64,000 bases of DNA, from the NCBI RefSeq assembly GCF_024662235.1, contig NZ_CP096276.1, positions 5,580,001 to 5,644,000 on the forward strand, given 5' to 3'. A model generated the notes under the pieces. The model saw only the letters and a program-made list of their open reading frames with translations, had not been told where the DNA came from and ran no database searches. Shown in pieces: positions 50,889-59,494 of the stretch. Within the stretch, counting starts at the first letter, position 1. Every line of letters begins with the position of its first letter. The position numbers and the translations under genes were made by a program. The DNA is from Pimelobacter simplex (lineage in GTDB: Bacteria; Actinomycetota; Actinomycetes; Propionibacteriales; Nocardioidaceae).

Positions 50889-52862
50889 ATGGCCGAGGAC
50901 TCCACCGCGACCGAGCCCCGGGCGCTGACCGTCGACGTCGCCGCCCTGACCGACCTGCTCGACGGCGCGTACGCCGACGTCCGGCGCTCCGTGCGCGACC
51001 TGCTGCCGGCGTACGCCTCCGTGCTGGAGGACGCCGAGACGATGCCGCGCGCGGAGTTCCGCGAGCGGGTCAAGGAGGTCGTGCTCGAAATCGCCGAGTC
51101 CGGCGCCGCGGCCCGCGGCTTCCCCCCGGAGTACGGCGGCGGGGGCGACATCGGCGCCTCGATCGCCGCCTTCGAGACCCTCGCGTACGGCGACCTGTCG
51201 GTCCTGGTCAAGGTCGGGGTCCAGTTCGGCCTCTTCGGCGGCGCGCTGCTCCAGCTCGGCACCCAGCGCCACCACGACGCCTACCTGGCCGACGTGGTCA
51301 GCGGCCGGCTGCTCGGCTGCTTCGCGATGACCGAGACCGGCCACGGCAGCAACGTCCAGGCGCTCGGCACGGTCGCGTCCTACGACCCCGCGACCGCCGA
51401 GTTCGTCGTCACCACGCCCACCGAGCAGGCGGGCAAGGACTACATCGGCAATGCCGCCGCCCATGCGCGGGTCGCGGTGGTCTTCGCCCAGCTCGAGGTG
51501 GCCGGCGAGCGGCACGGCGTCCACGCGCTCGTCGTCCCGCTGCGCGACGAGGCGGGCGCGACGCTGCCCGGCGTCCGGATCGGGGACGACGGCGCCAAGA
51601 TGGGCCTCAACGGCGTCGACAACGGCCGGATCTGGTTCGACGGTGTCCGGGTGCCGCGCGAGGCGCTGCTCAACCGCTTCGCCGACGTCACCGAGGCCGG
51701 CGAGTACGTCAGCGACATCGAGAGCCCGGGACGCCGGTTCTTCACGATGCTCGGCACCCTCGTGCAGGGCCGGGTCTCGGTCGGCGCCGCGGGCGTGAGC
51801 GCGGCCAAGGTCGCGCTGACCATCGCGGTCCGCTACGCCCTCCAGCGCCGCCAGTTCGAGACCGGCACCGGCGACGAGGGCGAGGAGCAGCTGCTCCTCG
51901 ACTACGGCCTGCACCAGCGCCGCCTGCTGCCCCGGGTCGCGCGCACGTACGCCCTCCACTTCGCCCAGCAGGTGCTGGCCTCGCGCCTGCACGACGTCTT
52001 CTCCGGGATCACCCCCGACGAGGAGTCCCGTCGGCTGCTCGAGTCGCGTGCCGCCGGCACCAAGGCGCTGTCGACCTGGCTGGCCACCGATGTCGTTCAG
52101 GAGTGCCGCGAGGCGTGCGGGGGAGCGGGCTACCTCGCGGTCAACCGGTTCGCCGCACTCAAGGCCGACACCGACGTCTTCACGACGTTCGAGGGCGACA
52201 ACCACGTGCTGCTCCAGCTCGTCGGCAAGGGCCTGCTCACCGACTACGCCAGCGACTTCTCGGACCTCGACCAGCTCGGCATGGTCAAGTTCGTCGCCGG
52301 TCTCGCGGTCGACACGGTGCTCGAGCGGACCCGGGTCCACAAGCTGTTCGAGCAGATCCGCGACGTCCTGCCGGGCGGCAGCGACGACTGGCACACCGAC
52401 AGCGGGCTGCGCGACCCGAGCTACCACCTGGCGATGTTCCGGTTCCGCGAGGAGCACCGGATCGGCGGGGCCGCACGCCGGCTCAAGCGCGGTGTCGACG
52501 CCGGGATGAACCCCGGCGAGGTCTTCTCCCGGGTCCAGGACCACGTCATCTCCGCGGCCCGCGCGCACGTCGAGCGGCTCGTCCTGGAGGCCTTCGTCGA
52601 GCAGGTCGAAGCACTCGAGGACGGCGACCTCAAGCTGACCCTCAACGCGCTGTGCGACCTCTACGCGCTCAGCGAGATCGAGCGGGACGCCGCGTGGTTC
52701 ATCGAGCACGGCCGGCTCAGCGACCAGCGGTCCAAGGCGATCACCCGCGAGGTCGGCGACCTGTGCCGGCGGATCCGGCCGGTCGCCCGCGAGCTCGTCG
52801 ACGGGTTCGCCGTACCGGTCGCGCTGCTGCGGGCACCGGCACTCATCGGAGGAGAGTCATGA
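50889..52862 (+). CDS. Acyl-CoA oxidase/dehydrogenase-like flavoprotein
   Basis: Flavoprotein of 657 residues, longer than acyl-CoA dehydrogenases and close to the acyl-CoA oxidase layout with an extra C-terminal helical domain. FAD and substrate motifs are CFAMTETGHGSNVQALGT, GMNG-like KMGLNGVDNGRIWF, and ACGGAGYL followed by FTTFEGDNHVLLQL, which contains the catalytic glutamate. It could pass electrons to oxygen, giving peroxide, or to ETF. ATGA-coupled to a methyltransferase and then a TetR gene. Confidence 0.88.
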   Translation: MAEDSTATEPRALTVDVAALTDLLDGAYADVRRSVRDLLPAYASVLEDAETMPRAEFRERVKEVVLEIAESGAAARGFPPEYGGGGDIGASIAAFETLAYGDLSVLVKVGVQFGLFGGALLQLGTQRHHDAYLADVVSGRLLGCFAMTETGHGSNVQALGTVASYDPATAEFVVTTPTEQAGKDYIGNAAAHARVAVVFAQLEVAGERHGVHALVVPLRDEAGATLPGVRIGDDGAKMGLNGVDNGRIWFDGVRVPREALLNRFADVTEAGEYVSDIESPGRRFFTMLGTLVQGRVSVGAAGVSAAKVALTIAVRYALQRRQFETGTGDEGEEQLLLDYGLHQRRLLPRVARTYALHFAQQVLASRLHDVFSGITPDEESRRLLESRAAGTKALSTWLATDVVQECREACGGAGYLAVNRFAALKADTDVFTTFEGDNHVLLQLVGKGLLTDYASDFSDLDQLGMVKFVAGLAVDTVLERTRVHKLFEQIRDVLPGGSDDWHTDSGLRDPSYHLAMFRFREEHRIGGAARRLKRGVDAGMNPGEVFSRVQDHVISAARAHVERLVLEAFVEQVEALEDGDLKLTLNALCDLYALSEIERDAAWFIEHGRLSDQRSKAITREVGDLCRRIRPVARELVDGFAVPVALLRAPALIGGES

Positions 52863-53542
52863 TCCGTTCCGCGCTGACCCGCGTCCCCGGCATCGGCGGG
52901 TGGTCCGACGACCCCCTGTGGGCGACGTTCTACGACTGGACCGTCGAGCACCCGCGGGCCGGCGGTGCGCTGTGGAAGGTCGGCATCAACAGCGACCTGC
53001 GCCTGCTCTACCGCGCGGCCGACGAGATCGGCCGGCAGCCCGCGGGCGCCCGGATCCTCGACATCCCCTGCGGCGGCGGGGTGGCGCTGCGCGGGCTGCG
53101 TCCCGGCCAGGGCGTCGAGTACGTCGCCGCGGACATCGCGCAGACCATGCTCGACCGCACGCTGCGGGTCGCCGAGGAGCGGCGCGTCGCCGACCAGGTG
53201 GTGCCGCGGGTGGCCGACGTCGGCGACCTGCCGTTCGAGGACGCGTCGTTCGACCTCGTCGTCTCCTTCACCGGGCTGCACTGCTTCCCCGACCCCGGTC
53301 GCGCGGTCGTCGAGATGGCGCGGGTGCTGCGTCCCGGCGGCGTGCTCACCGGCAGCGCCCTGCTCAACGACACCGGGTTCCGCTTCGAGCCGCTGCGCCA
53401 GGTCGGCCGGGTCGCCGGCCTGCTCGGCCCCGGCTGCTCGGCCAGCGACCTGGAGGTGTGGTTCGCCGACGAGGGCATCGCCGACGTCGTCATCGAGCGC
53501 AGCGGCGCCATCGCCTACTTCCGCGGGGTCAAGCGGACGTGA
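52859..53542 (+). CDS. SAM-dependent methyltransferase
   Basis: Class I methyltransferase of 227 residues with the SAM motif ILDIPCGGGVALRGL, an acidic YVAADIA strand, and FDLVVSFTGLHCFPDP followed by MARVLRPGG. These are typical of UbiE/Methyltransf_11 proteins. The N-terminal DDPLWATFYDWTVEH stretch is shared by small-molecule methyltransferases. It overlaps the acyl-CoA oxidase-like gene (ATGA) and the TetR gene (GTGA). Substrate unknown, perhaps a lipid. Confidence 0.88.
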   Translation: MIRSALTRVPGIGGWSDDPLWATFYDWTVEHPRAGGALWKVGINSDLRLLYRAADEIGRQPAGARILDIPCGGGVALRGLRPGQGVEYVAADIAQTMLDRTLRVAEERRVADQVVPRVADVGDLPFEDASFDLVVSFTGLHCFPDPGRAVVEMARVLRPGGVLTGSALLNDTGFRFEPLRQVGRVAGLLGPGCSASDLEVWFADEGIADVVIERSGAIAYFRGVKRT

Positions 53543-54108
53543 GCGCCGCCGCGGAGCGTCGTACGGCCGTCTTCGCGGCGCTGCGCTCGCTCCTGCTGGA
53601 GCACCCCTGGGGCGACGTGACGCTCGAGGCGGTCGCCCGCGACGCCGGGGTGAGCCGGCAGACGCTCTACAACGCGTTCGGCTCGCGCTACGGGCTGGCC
53701 CAGGCCTACACCGTCCACCTCGCCGACGCGCTGTGCGACGTGATCGCCCAGACCCTCGCCGAGCACCCCGGGGCGCCGCGTGCGGGCCTGGAGCACGGTC
53801 TGCGGCTCTACCTCGAGACCGCCGCCGGTGACCCGCTCATCCAGCGGGTCCGGGCGGGCGATGCTCACCACGACCTGGTCCGGATCGTCACCGTGGATGC
53901 CGGCCCGCTGCTGGTCCGGGTGGCCGAGCGGCTCGAGGCCGCCGCGCTGGCGGCCTGGCCCGGGCTCGACCCGGACGGCGTACGGGCGCTGAGCCGGACG
54001 CTGGCCCGGCTGGCGCTCAGCTATGTCACCATGCCGCCCGAGTACGACGACAGCCCCGCGGCGATCGCCGCAGGGCTGTCGGTGCTGCTGGCTCCGAAGC
54101 ACATGTAA
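53539..54108 (+). CDS. TetR-family transcriptional regulator
   Basis: Regulator of 189 residues with the N-terminal helix-turn-helix LEAVARDAGVSRQTLYNAFGSR. A helical ligand-binding domain with WPGLDPDGVRALSRTLARLAL follows. It is the last gene of the oxidase-methyltransferase operon and probably represses it in response to a fatty or aromatic ligand. The final codons and stop lie inside a 17-bp arm of a large inverted repeat. Confidence 0.9.
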   Translation: MSAAAERRTAVFAALRSLLLEHPWGDVTLEAVARDAGVSRQTLYNAFGSRYGLAQAYTVHLADALCDVIAQTLAEHPGAPRAGLEHGLRLYLETAAGDPLIQRVRAGDAHHDLVRIVTVDAGPLLVRVAERLEAAALAAWPGLDPDGVRALSRTLARLALSYVTMPPEYDDSPAAIAAGLSVLLAPKHM

Positions 54109-54175
54109 CTACGTGTTAGATCCGCTACCCGGGTGCTGTGGCACCCGAATTCGCGACGTAACACGTAGTTACATG
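54102..54175. repeat. Nested inverted repeat between convergent TetR and ppa genes
   Basis: Two perfect 17-bp arms (CATGTAACTACGTGTTA and its complement) enclose 40 nt. The interior contains a second perfect hairpin, GGGTGC-TGTG-GCACCC (54131-54146). Each outer arm is also a dyad, TAAC-N5-GTTA, of TetR-operator size. The element covers the TetR stop and ends one base before the ppa stop, so it may be a bidirectional terminator, a pair of operators, or both. Confidence 0.75.
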
Positions 54176-54176
54176 G

Positions 54177-54668
54177 TCAGTGGCCGCTGGTCTTGAAGCG
54201 CTCGAACGAGGCGTTGATCTCGGCCTCGGCCTCGGTCCGGCCGACCCAGTCGGCGCCCTCGACGGACTTGCCGGGCTCGAGGTCCTTGTAGACCTCGAAG
54301 AAGTGCTGGATCTCGAGCCGGTCGAAGTTCGGCACGTGGTTGATGTCGCGCAGGTGCTCCATGCGCGGGTCGCCCGCCGGGACGCACAGGACCTTGTCGT
54401 CGCCGCCGGCCTCGTCGGTCATCCGGAACATGCCGATCGCGCGGCACTTGATGAGGCAGCCCGGGAAGGTCGGCTCCTGGAGCAGCACGAGCGCGTCGAG
54501 CGGGTCGCCGTCCTGGCCGAGGGTGTCCTCGATGTAGCCGTAGTCGGCCGGGTACATCGTGGAGGTGAAGAGGAAGCGGTCGAGGCGCATGCGCCCGGAC
54601 TCGTGGTCGACCTCGTACTTGTTACGGCTCCCCTTGGGGATCTCCACGAGGACGTCGAACTCCAGCAC
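54177..54668 (-). CDS. ppa: Inorganic pyrophosphatase, family I
   Basis: Soluble enzyme of 163 residues that hydrolyses pyrophosphate from biosynthetic reactions. The metal-binding signature DGDPLD (D53, D55, D58) sits after [13 protein letters not shown], and [10 protein letters not shown] carries the active-site Lys/Arg region. The GTG is chosen because GGAGG lies 7 nt upstream and the family starts with a short strand, [12 protein letters not shown]. Divergent from dacB as in M. tuberculosis. Confidence 0.96.
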   Translation of the reverse strand: MLEFDVLVEIPKGSRNKYEVDHESGRMRLDRFLFTSTMYPADYGYIEDTLGQDGDPLDALVLLQEPTFPGCLIKCRAIGMFRMTDEAGGDDKVLCVPAGDPRMEHLRDINHVPNFDRLEIQHFFEVYKDLEPGKSVEGADWVGRTEAEAEINASFERFKTSGH

Positions 54669-54753
54669 TGGCTTCCTCCACAATCGTCGGCCCGGATCGG
54701 GTCTGGCGCGGGGTGTGGCGCAGGCTCGCTGGCCTTCCCGACGCCGATGTTCG

Positions 54754-54776
54754 GGACATTGTCACGCACAATGTCC
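54754..54776. promoter_or_regulatory. Inverted repeat between divergent ppa and dacB
   Basis: Perfect 9-bp arms, GGACATTGT and ACAATGTCC, with a 5-nt centre. It lies 28 nt from the dacB start and about 85 nt from the ppa start. A further ATGT-N5-ACAT dyad overlaps its left arm. The geometry suits an operator for a dimeric repressor or activator affecting dacB. No regulator is assigned. Confidence 0.5.
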
Positions 54777-54803
54777 TCGAACGCGCAGTCGGGGAGGAGA
54801 ACC

Positions 54804-56276
54804 GTGGCCAAGTCGGACCGGGAGCCGGGTGGCCGGCGTACCCTCCGGGTGCTCGTCGGGATCGTGGTCGTGGCCCTGCTCGCCGGTGGCGGCGTGGCCT
54901 GGCGGACCGGCTGGGCCGAGGAGCAGTGGCACGCGCTGCGCGGTGACGCGTCCGGCCCGCCTGCCGACCCCGCGGCCGTGGCGCCGCCGCCCGAGGTGGA
55001 CGCCGCCCCGGTCGCCGTACCGGGGGCGCTGGCGCCGCCCGCCGACGGATCCGCCGCCCTCGACCGCGCCGAGCTGCGCAAGGCGCTCTCGCCGCTGTCC
55101 GACCGCGACCTCGGCAAGCACGTGATCGCCGCGGTCGGCCCGATCGACGGCACCGGCCTGTCCTACCGCCTCACCGAGGGCGCTCCCGTCGCGATCCCGG
55201 CCTCGACGACCAAGATCGTCACCTCGGCCGCCGCCCTGTTCCTGCTGGGCCCGGACCGGGTGTTCTCGACGACGACGGTGCTCGACCGCTCCGGCGCCGG
55301 TACGCCGCCCCGGCTGGTGCTCGTCGGCGGCGGCGACCCCTTCCTGGCCCGGGCGCCCGAGCCTGCGACGGCCGCCGCGACGTACCAGCCGGTGCGCGCC
55401 GACGTCCGCACCCTCGCCCAGCGCACCGCCCGCGCGCTCAAGGCCGACGGCGTGCGCAAGGTCGCGCTCGGCTACGACGACAGCCTGTTCTCCGGGCCGG
55501 CCCTGCATCCCACATGGCGGCCGGACTACGTCCCCGAGGAGATCAACCCGATCAGCGCCCTGTGGGTCGACGAGGGCCGCCCCCTGCCGGGCCAGGGCCC
55601 GATCGCGGACCCCTCCGCCGAGGCCGCCCGCGTGTTCCGCGACGCCCTCGCCGCCCGCGGCATCACCGTCACCGGCGCCACCACCCGTACCCAGGCCCCC
55701 GCCTCCGCCACCCCGGTCGGCGAGGTCACCAGCGCGACCGTCGCCCAGATCGTGCAGCGCCTGATCGAGGTCAGCGACAACGCCGCCGCCGAGATCCTGC
55801 TCCGCCACGCGGGCGTCGCGGACCAGGGCGAGGGCTCCTTCGCCGCCGGCCAGGAGGCCGTCCGCCGGGTGCTCTCGGCCAACGGCATCGCGATGCGCGG
55901 CTCGGTCCTCCACGACGGCAGCGGGCTGTCCCGCGCCAACCGGCTCTCGCCCGTCGTACTGGTGGACGTGCTGCGGCTCGCCGCCTCCCCGGACCACCCC
56001 CAGCTGCGCGGCCTCCTCGCCGCCCTCCCGGTCGCCGGCTACACCGGCTCGCTCGCCAGCCGGATGGACCTCGGCCCCGACGCCGGCCGCGGCCGGGTCC
56101 GCGCCAAGACCGGCACGCTCACCGGCGTCACCTCGCTCGCCGGCATCGCGGTCGACCGCGACGGGCACCTGATGGCCTTCGCGCTGATGGCCGACCGGGT
56201 CAAGAAGCCCAAGTCGCTGCTCGCGCGGGTGGCGATGGACAACGCCGCCGCGGCGCTGGGGGCGTGCGCCTGCTGA
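54804..56276 (+). CDS. dacB: D-alanyl-D-alanine carboxypeptidase/endopeptidase (DacB, class C low-mass PBP)
   Basis: Exported peptidoglycan hydrolase of 490 residues. A short basic N-terminus is followed by a membrane/signal helix (about 14-33), a Pro/Ala linker and the PBP4-type domain. It has S134-T-T-K137 (PASTTKIV), SDN in EVSDNAAAEIL and KTG in RAKTGTLTG. GTG start with a strong GGGAGGAGA site. It trims the terminal D-Ala or cuts cross-bridges. The locus position equals Rv3627c. Confidence 0.95.
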   Translation: MAKSDREPGGRRTLRVLVGIVVVALLAGGGVAWRTGWAEEQWHALRGDASGPPADPAAVAPPPEVDAAPVAVPGALAPPADGSAALDRAELRKALSPLSDRDLGKHVIAAVGPIDGTGLSYRLTEGAPVAIPASTTKIVTSAAALFLLGPDRVFSTTTVLDRSGAGTPPRLVLVGGGDPFLARAPEPATAAATYQPVRADVRTLAQRTARALKADGVRKVALGYDDSLFSGPALHPTWRPDYVPEEINPISALWVDEGRPLPGQGPIADPSAEAARVFRDALAARGITVTGATTRTQAPASATPVGEVTSATVAQIVQRLIEVSDNAAAEILLRHAGVADQGEGSFAAGQEAVRRVLSANGIAMRGSVLHDGSGLSRANRLSPVVLVDVLRLAASPDHPQLRGLLAALPVAGYTGSLASRMDLGPDAGRGRVRAKTGTLTGVTSLAGIAVDRDGHLMAFALMADRVKKPKSLLARVAMDNAAAALGACAC

Positions 56277-56283
56277 CTGACGC

Positions 56284-56693
56284 TCAGTCGGCCGCGGCCT
56301 CCTTCTCGCACTGCTTCCAGGCCTTCTCGAATCGCGCCTCCGCGTTCGCCGGGACCTCCTCCTGCCGGCTCATCCGAGCGAGCAGGTCCTCGGGGTAGGC
56401 CTGCTCGAGGCAGGGGTCATCCGCGACCAGTAGGCGTCGTCGGCAGTCACCGCCTTCTCCTCGTCGGTGTCGGCGACCCCCCGCTGCCACGCGCCGGACG
56501 CGCACCATCGACTCGGTCGGTCCGATGCAGGCGTCGACGGCCTTGGCCACGGCGACGTGGAACCCTGGGGCGTCGGCCTGCTTCGTCGACGACCTTCGTG
56601 GCGACGCACTCCGCCTCGCTGCGGCTCAGGATCGAGTCGGTGGACTTTCGTCAGCCCGCGCACGACGACAAGAACGCGCAGCAGGCGAGTCAC
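56284..56693 (-). pseudogene. Frameshifted remnant of a small exported Cys-rich protein gene
   Basis: No single frame makes a sensible protein, but pieces in different minus-strand frames do. They are a hydrophobic start (VTRLLRVLVVVRGL), then SILSRSEAECVATKVVDEAG, then VAKAVDACIGPTES, then GVADTDEEKAVTADDAYW, and finally DPCLEQAYPEDLLAR running to a stop. At least four frame changes are needed. The Cys-containing segments resemble the small lipoprotein gene near 38.8 kb. It is either a decayed gene or a cluster of base-call errors; one shift lies near a run of six C. Confidence 0.65.
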
Positions 56694-56742
56694 AGCCGGA
56701 CAACCTAGCGGTCCCTGTGGACGCACGTCCTAGGCTTCGACC

Positions 56743-57792
56743 ATGAGCGGACCCGCGACCGATCTCCCGCAGATGATCGACTGGGGCCTCGCCGTGTCGC
56801 TGGGCTCCCGGCTGGCCGGGGAGGGCCCCGAGGTCACCCGCGCCGAGGCGAACGAGGCCGTGGACGAGCTGCGGGCGGGGGCGAACCGGTCGACCGGGCT
56901 CGTCCGTGAGTTCACCGGGCTCGACGCGCCCGACGGGACGGCGCCGATCCTCGTGGTCGACCGGCCGGGGTGGGTGCAGGCCAATGCCGAGGCGTTCGCG
57001 GTGGCGACCCGGCCGATGGTCGAGAAGCTCGTGACGACCAAGCCGCCGAGCGGGTTCGGGCAGCGGTTCGGGGCCAAGGTGACCGGGGCCGAGGTCGGGG
57101 GGCTGCTGGGGTTCCTGGCGGGCAAGGTGCTGGGGCAGTTCGACCCGTTCCACGAGCCGTACGGCCGGCTCCTGCTCGTCGCGCCCAATATCGTCCACGT
57201 CGAGCGTGAGCTCGGGGTCGACCCGCACGACTTCCGGCTCTGGGTCTGCCTGCACGAGGAGACCCACCGGGTGCAGTTCACGGCGGTGCCGTGGATGCGC
57301 GAGCACCTGTTCTCCGAGATCCGCGCGATCAGCGAGACCGTCGAGCCGGCCAGCATCCTCGAGGGTGGCGTCGAGCGGATCTCCGAGGCGATCAAGGCCG
57401 GCCGCAACGGCGGCAGCATCGTCGAGATGTTCAGCGCGCCCGAGCAGCGCGAGGTGATCGACCGGGTGACCGGGATGATGTCGCTGCTCGAGGGCCATGC
57501 CGACGTCGTGATGGACGACGTGGGCCCGACCGTGATCCCCAGCGTCGGCGCCATCCGCAAGAAGTTCACCCAGCGCCGCCAGGGCGTCGGCGCCCTCGAC
57601 CGGGTGCTGCGCCGGCTGCTGGGGCTGGAGGCCAAGATGGCGCAGTACCGCGACGGCGCGCAGTTCGTCCGCGCGGTCGTCGACAAGGTCGGAATGGAGG
57701 AGTTCAACGCCGTGTGGGCCGGACCCGAGAACCTCCCCAGCAAGGCCGAGCTGAGCGACCCCGAGGGCTGGGTCAAGCGCGTCCTGGCCTGA
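56743..57792 (+). CDS. Zincin-like metalloprotease, DUF2342 (Rv3626c type)
   Basis: Protein of 349 residues with the zinc motif HEETH (H171, E172, H175) in WVCLHEETHRVQF. A downstream MMSLLEGHADVVMD supplies a probable third ligand. The N-terminal RPGWVQANAEAF segment is typical of the family. No signal peptide. Its stop overlaps the tilS ATG. Members are nearly universal in Actinobacteria, but the substrate is not known. Confidence 0.9.
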   Translation: MSGPATDLPQMIDWGLAVSLGSRLAGEGPEVTRAEANEAVDELRAGANRSTGLVREFTGLDAPDGTAPILVVDRPGWVQANAEAFAVATRPMVEKLVTTKPPSGFGQRFGAKVTGAEVGGLLGFLAGKVLGQFDPFHEPYGRLLLVAPNIVHVERELGVDPHDFRLWVCLHEETHRVQFTAVPWMREHLFSEIRAISETVEPASILEGGVERISEAIKAGRNGGSIVEMFSAPEQREVIDRVTGMMSLLEGHADVVMDDVGPTVIPSVGAIRKKFTQRRQGVGALDRVLRRLLGLEAKMAQYRDGAQFVRAVVDKVGMEEFNAVWAGPENLPSKAELSDPEGWVKRVLA

Positions 57793-58772
57793 TGGGCCTC
57801 CACCCCGCGGTCGCCGCCGTCCGCCAGGGCGTACGCCGCACGCTCGCCGACCGGGAGCCGGGTGCCACCGTCGTGGTGGCCTGCTCGGGCGGCGCCGACT
57901 CCCTGGCGCTGCTCAGCGCCGCGGTCTTCGAGGGCCGCAAGGCCGGGCACCGGGTGATCGGCGCGACGGTCGACCACGGCCTGCAGGAGGGCTCCGCCGA
58001 GCACGCGGCCCACGTGGTCGCGCAGATGGCCGAGCTGGGCGCTGACGAGACGGCGTCCGCCCGGGTCCAGGTCGACCCGGCCGGGCTGGGGCTCGAGGCG
58101 GCCGCCCGCCGCGCCCGGTACGCCGTCCTGGAGCAGCTGCGCGAGCACTTTGGCGCCGCCGTGGTCCTCCTCGGGCACACCCGCGACGACCAGGCCGAGA
58201 CCGTGCTGCTGGGGCTGTCCCGGGGCTCGGGCGCGCGCAGCATCGCCGGCATGCGCCGCTCCTTCGACCGCTACGCCCGGCCGCTGCTCGACGTCGCCCG
58301 GGCCGACACCGTCGCGGCCTGCCTGGCCGAGGGCATCGCGTTCTGGGACGACCCCCACAACAGCGATCCCGGCTTCGCGCGGGTCCGGGTCCGGCAGCGC
58401 GTGCTGCCGGTCCTGGAGGACGAGCTCGGCCCGGGCATCGCCGCCACGCTCGCCCGCACCGCCGACCAGGTCCGGGCGGACGTCGAGGCGCTCGACGCGC
58501 TCGCCGCGACGGCGTACACCGGTCTAGCCCGGCCCGAGGGCCTCGCGCTCGACGGCCTCGACGGCCTGCTGCCGGCCCTCGCCACCCGCGTCCTGCGGCT
58601 CGCCGCGCTCGATGCCGGGGCCCTCGACGCCGAGCTCTTCCACGTCCACGTCACCGCCCTGCACCGGCTCGCCCAGGGGGCGATCAGCGGCGAGGTGCAG
58701 CTGCCGGGACACGTGACGGCGTACCGGGACCGCGCCCACCTCCGGTTCCGCCCGACGGCTGTGGCAGGCTGA
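57792..58772 (+). CDS. tilS: tRNA(Ile)-lysidine synthetase
   Basis: Enzyme of 326 residues that converts C34 of the CAU-anticodon tRNA-Ile to lysidine. The PP-loop ATP-pyrophosphatase motif SGGADS lies at residues 32-37 and GHTRDDQAETVLLGLSRGSG contains the family signature. The short form lacks the long C-terminal domains of E. coli TilS, as is usual in actinobacteria. It lies between the DUF2342 gene and hpt, the conserved order. Confidence 0.95.
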   Translation: MGLHPAVAAVRQGVRRTLADREPGATVVVACSGGADSLALLSAAVFEGRKAGHRVIGATVDHGLQEGSAEHAAHVVAQMAELGADETASARVQVDPAGLGLEAAARRARYAVLEQLREHFGAAVVLLGHTRDDQAETVLLGLSRGSGARSIAGMRRSFDRYARPLLDVARADTVAACLAEGIAFWDDPHNSDPGFARVRVRQRVLPVLEDELGPGIAATLARTADQVRADVEALDALAATAYTGLARPEGLALDGLDGLLPALATRVLRLAALDAGALDAELFHVHVTALHRLAQGAISGEVQLPGHVTAYRDRAHLRFRPTAVAG

Positions 58773-58777
58773 CGCTC

Positions 58778-59329
58778 ATGCATGCGAGCGACGTCGCGGA
58801 CGACCTGGTCGAGGTGCTCTTCACCGAGGAGCAGATCCAGGCCCGGGTGGTCGAGATGGCGGCCGAGATCGAGCGCGACTACGAGGGCAAGGACCTCGTC
58901 ATCGTGGGCGTGCTCCGGGGCGCCGTGATGATCATGGCCGACCTCGCCCGGGCCCTGAACAAGCACGTCGAGATGGACTGGATGGCGGTGTCGTCCTACG
59001 GCTCCGGGACCAAGTCCTCGGGCGTGGTGCGGATCCTCAAGGACCTCGACGCCGACATCACCGGGCGCCACGTCCTCATCGTCGACGAGATCATCGACAC
59101 CGGTCTGACCCTGTCGTGGCTGACCTCGAACCTGGGCTCGCGCGGCCCGGCCAGCGTCGAGATCGCGACCCTGCTGCGCAAGCCCGAGGCGCTGCAGATG
59201 CCGGTCGAGGCGCGCTACGTCGGCTGGGACATCCCCAACGAGTTCGTCGTCGGCTACGGCCTCGACTACCGCGAGCGCTACCGCAACATGCGCGACATCG
59301 GGACCCTCGCTCCCTCGGTCTACAGCTGA
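58778..59329 (+). CDS. hpt: Hypoxanthine(-guanine) phosphoribosyltransferase
   Basis: Purine salvage enzyme of 183 residues. The PRPP-binding motif VLIVDEIIDTGLTL is clear, together with GVLRGAVMIMADL and the flexible loop SSYGSGTKSSGVVR. The C-terminal VVGYGLDYRERYRNM closes the active site. It makes IMP and GMP from free bases. Five nucleotides after tilS, so co-transcribed. Confidence 0.96.
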   Translation: MHASDVADDLVEVLFTEEQIQARVVEMAAEIERDYEGKDLVIVGVLRGAVMIMADLARALNKHVEMDWMAVSSYGSGTKSSGVVRILKDLDADITGRHVLIVDEIIDTGLTLSWLTSNLGSRGPASVEIATLLRKPEALQMPVEARYVGWDIPNEFVVGYGLDYRERYRNMRDIGTLAPSVYS

Positions 59330-59494
59330 GCAGGACCCGGCCGGGGAACCCGTGAGGGCCCCCAGCCGTTGGGCACAGGGGCCGCCGCGGGCGTGCTCCG
59401 GGAGCCGGTCACCATGGACCGGCCAGAATGGGAGGGTCGGCGGCCGTGTACCGTCGTCTGATCCTGATCGTGGAAATGGGGAGCGGGTAAGTAC

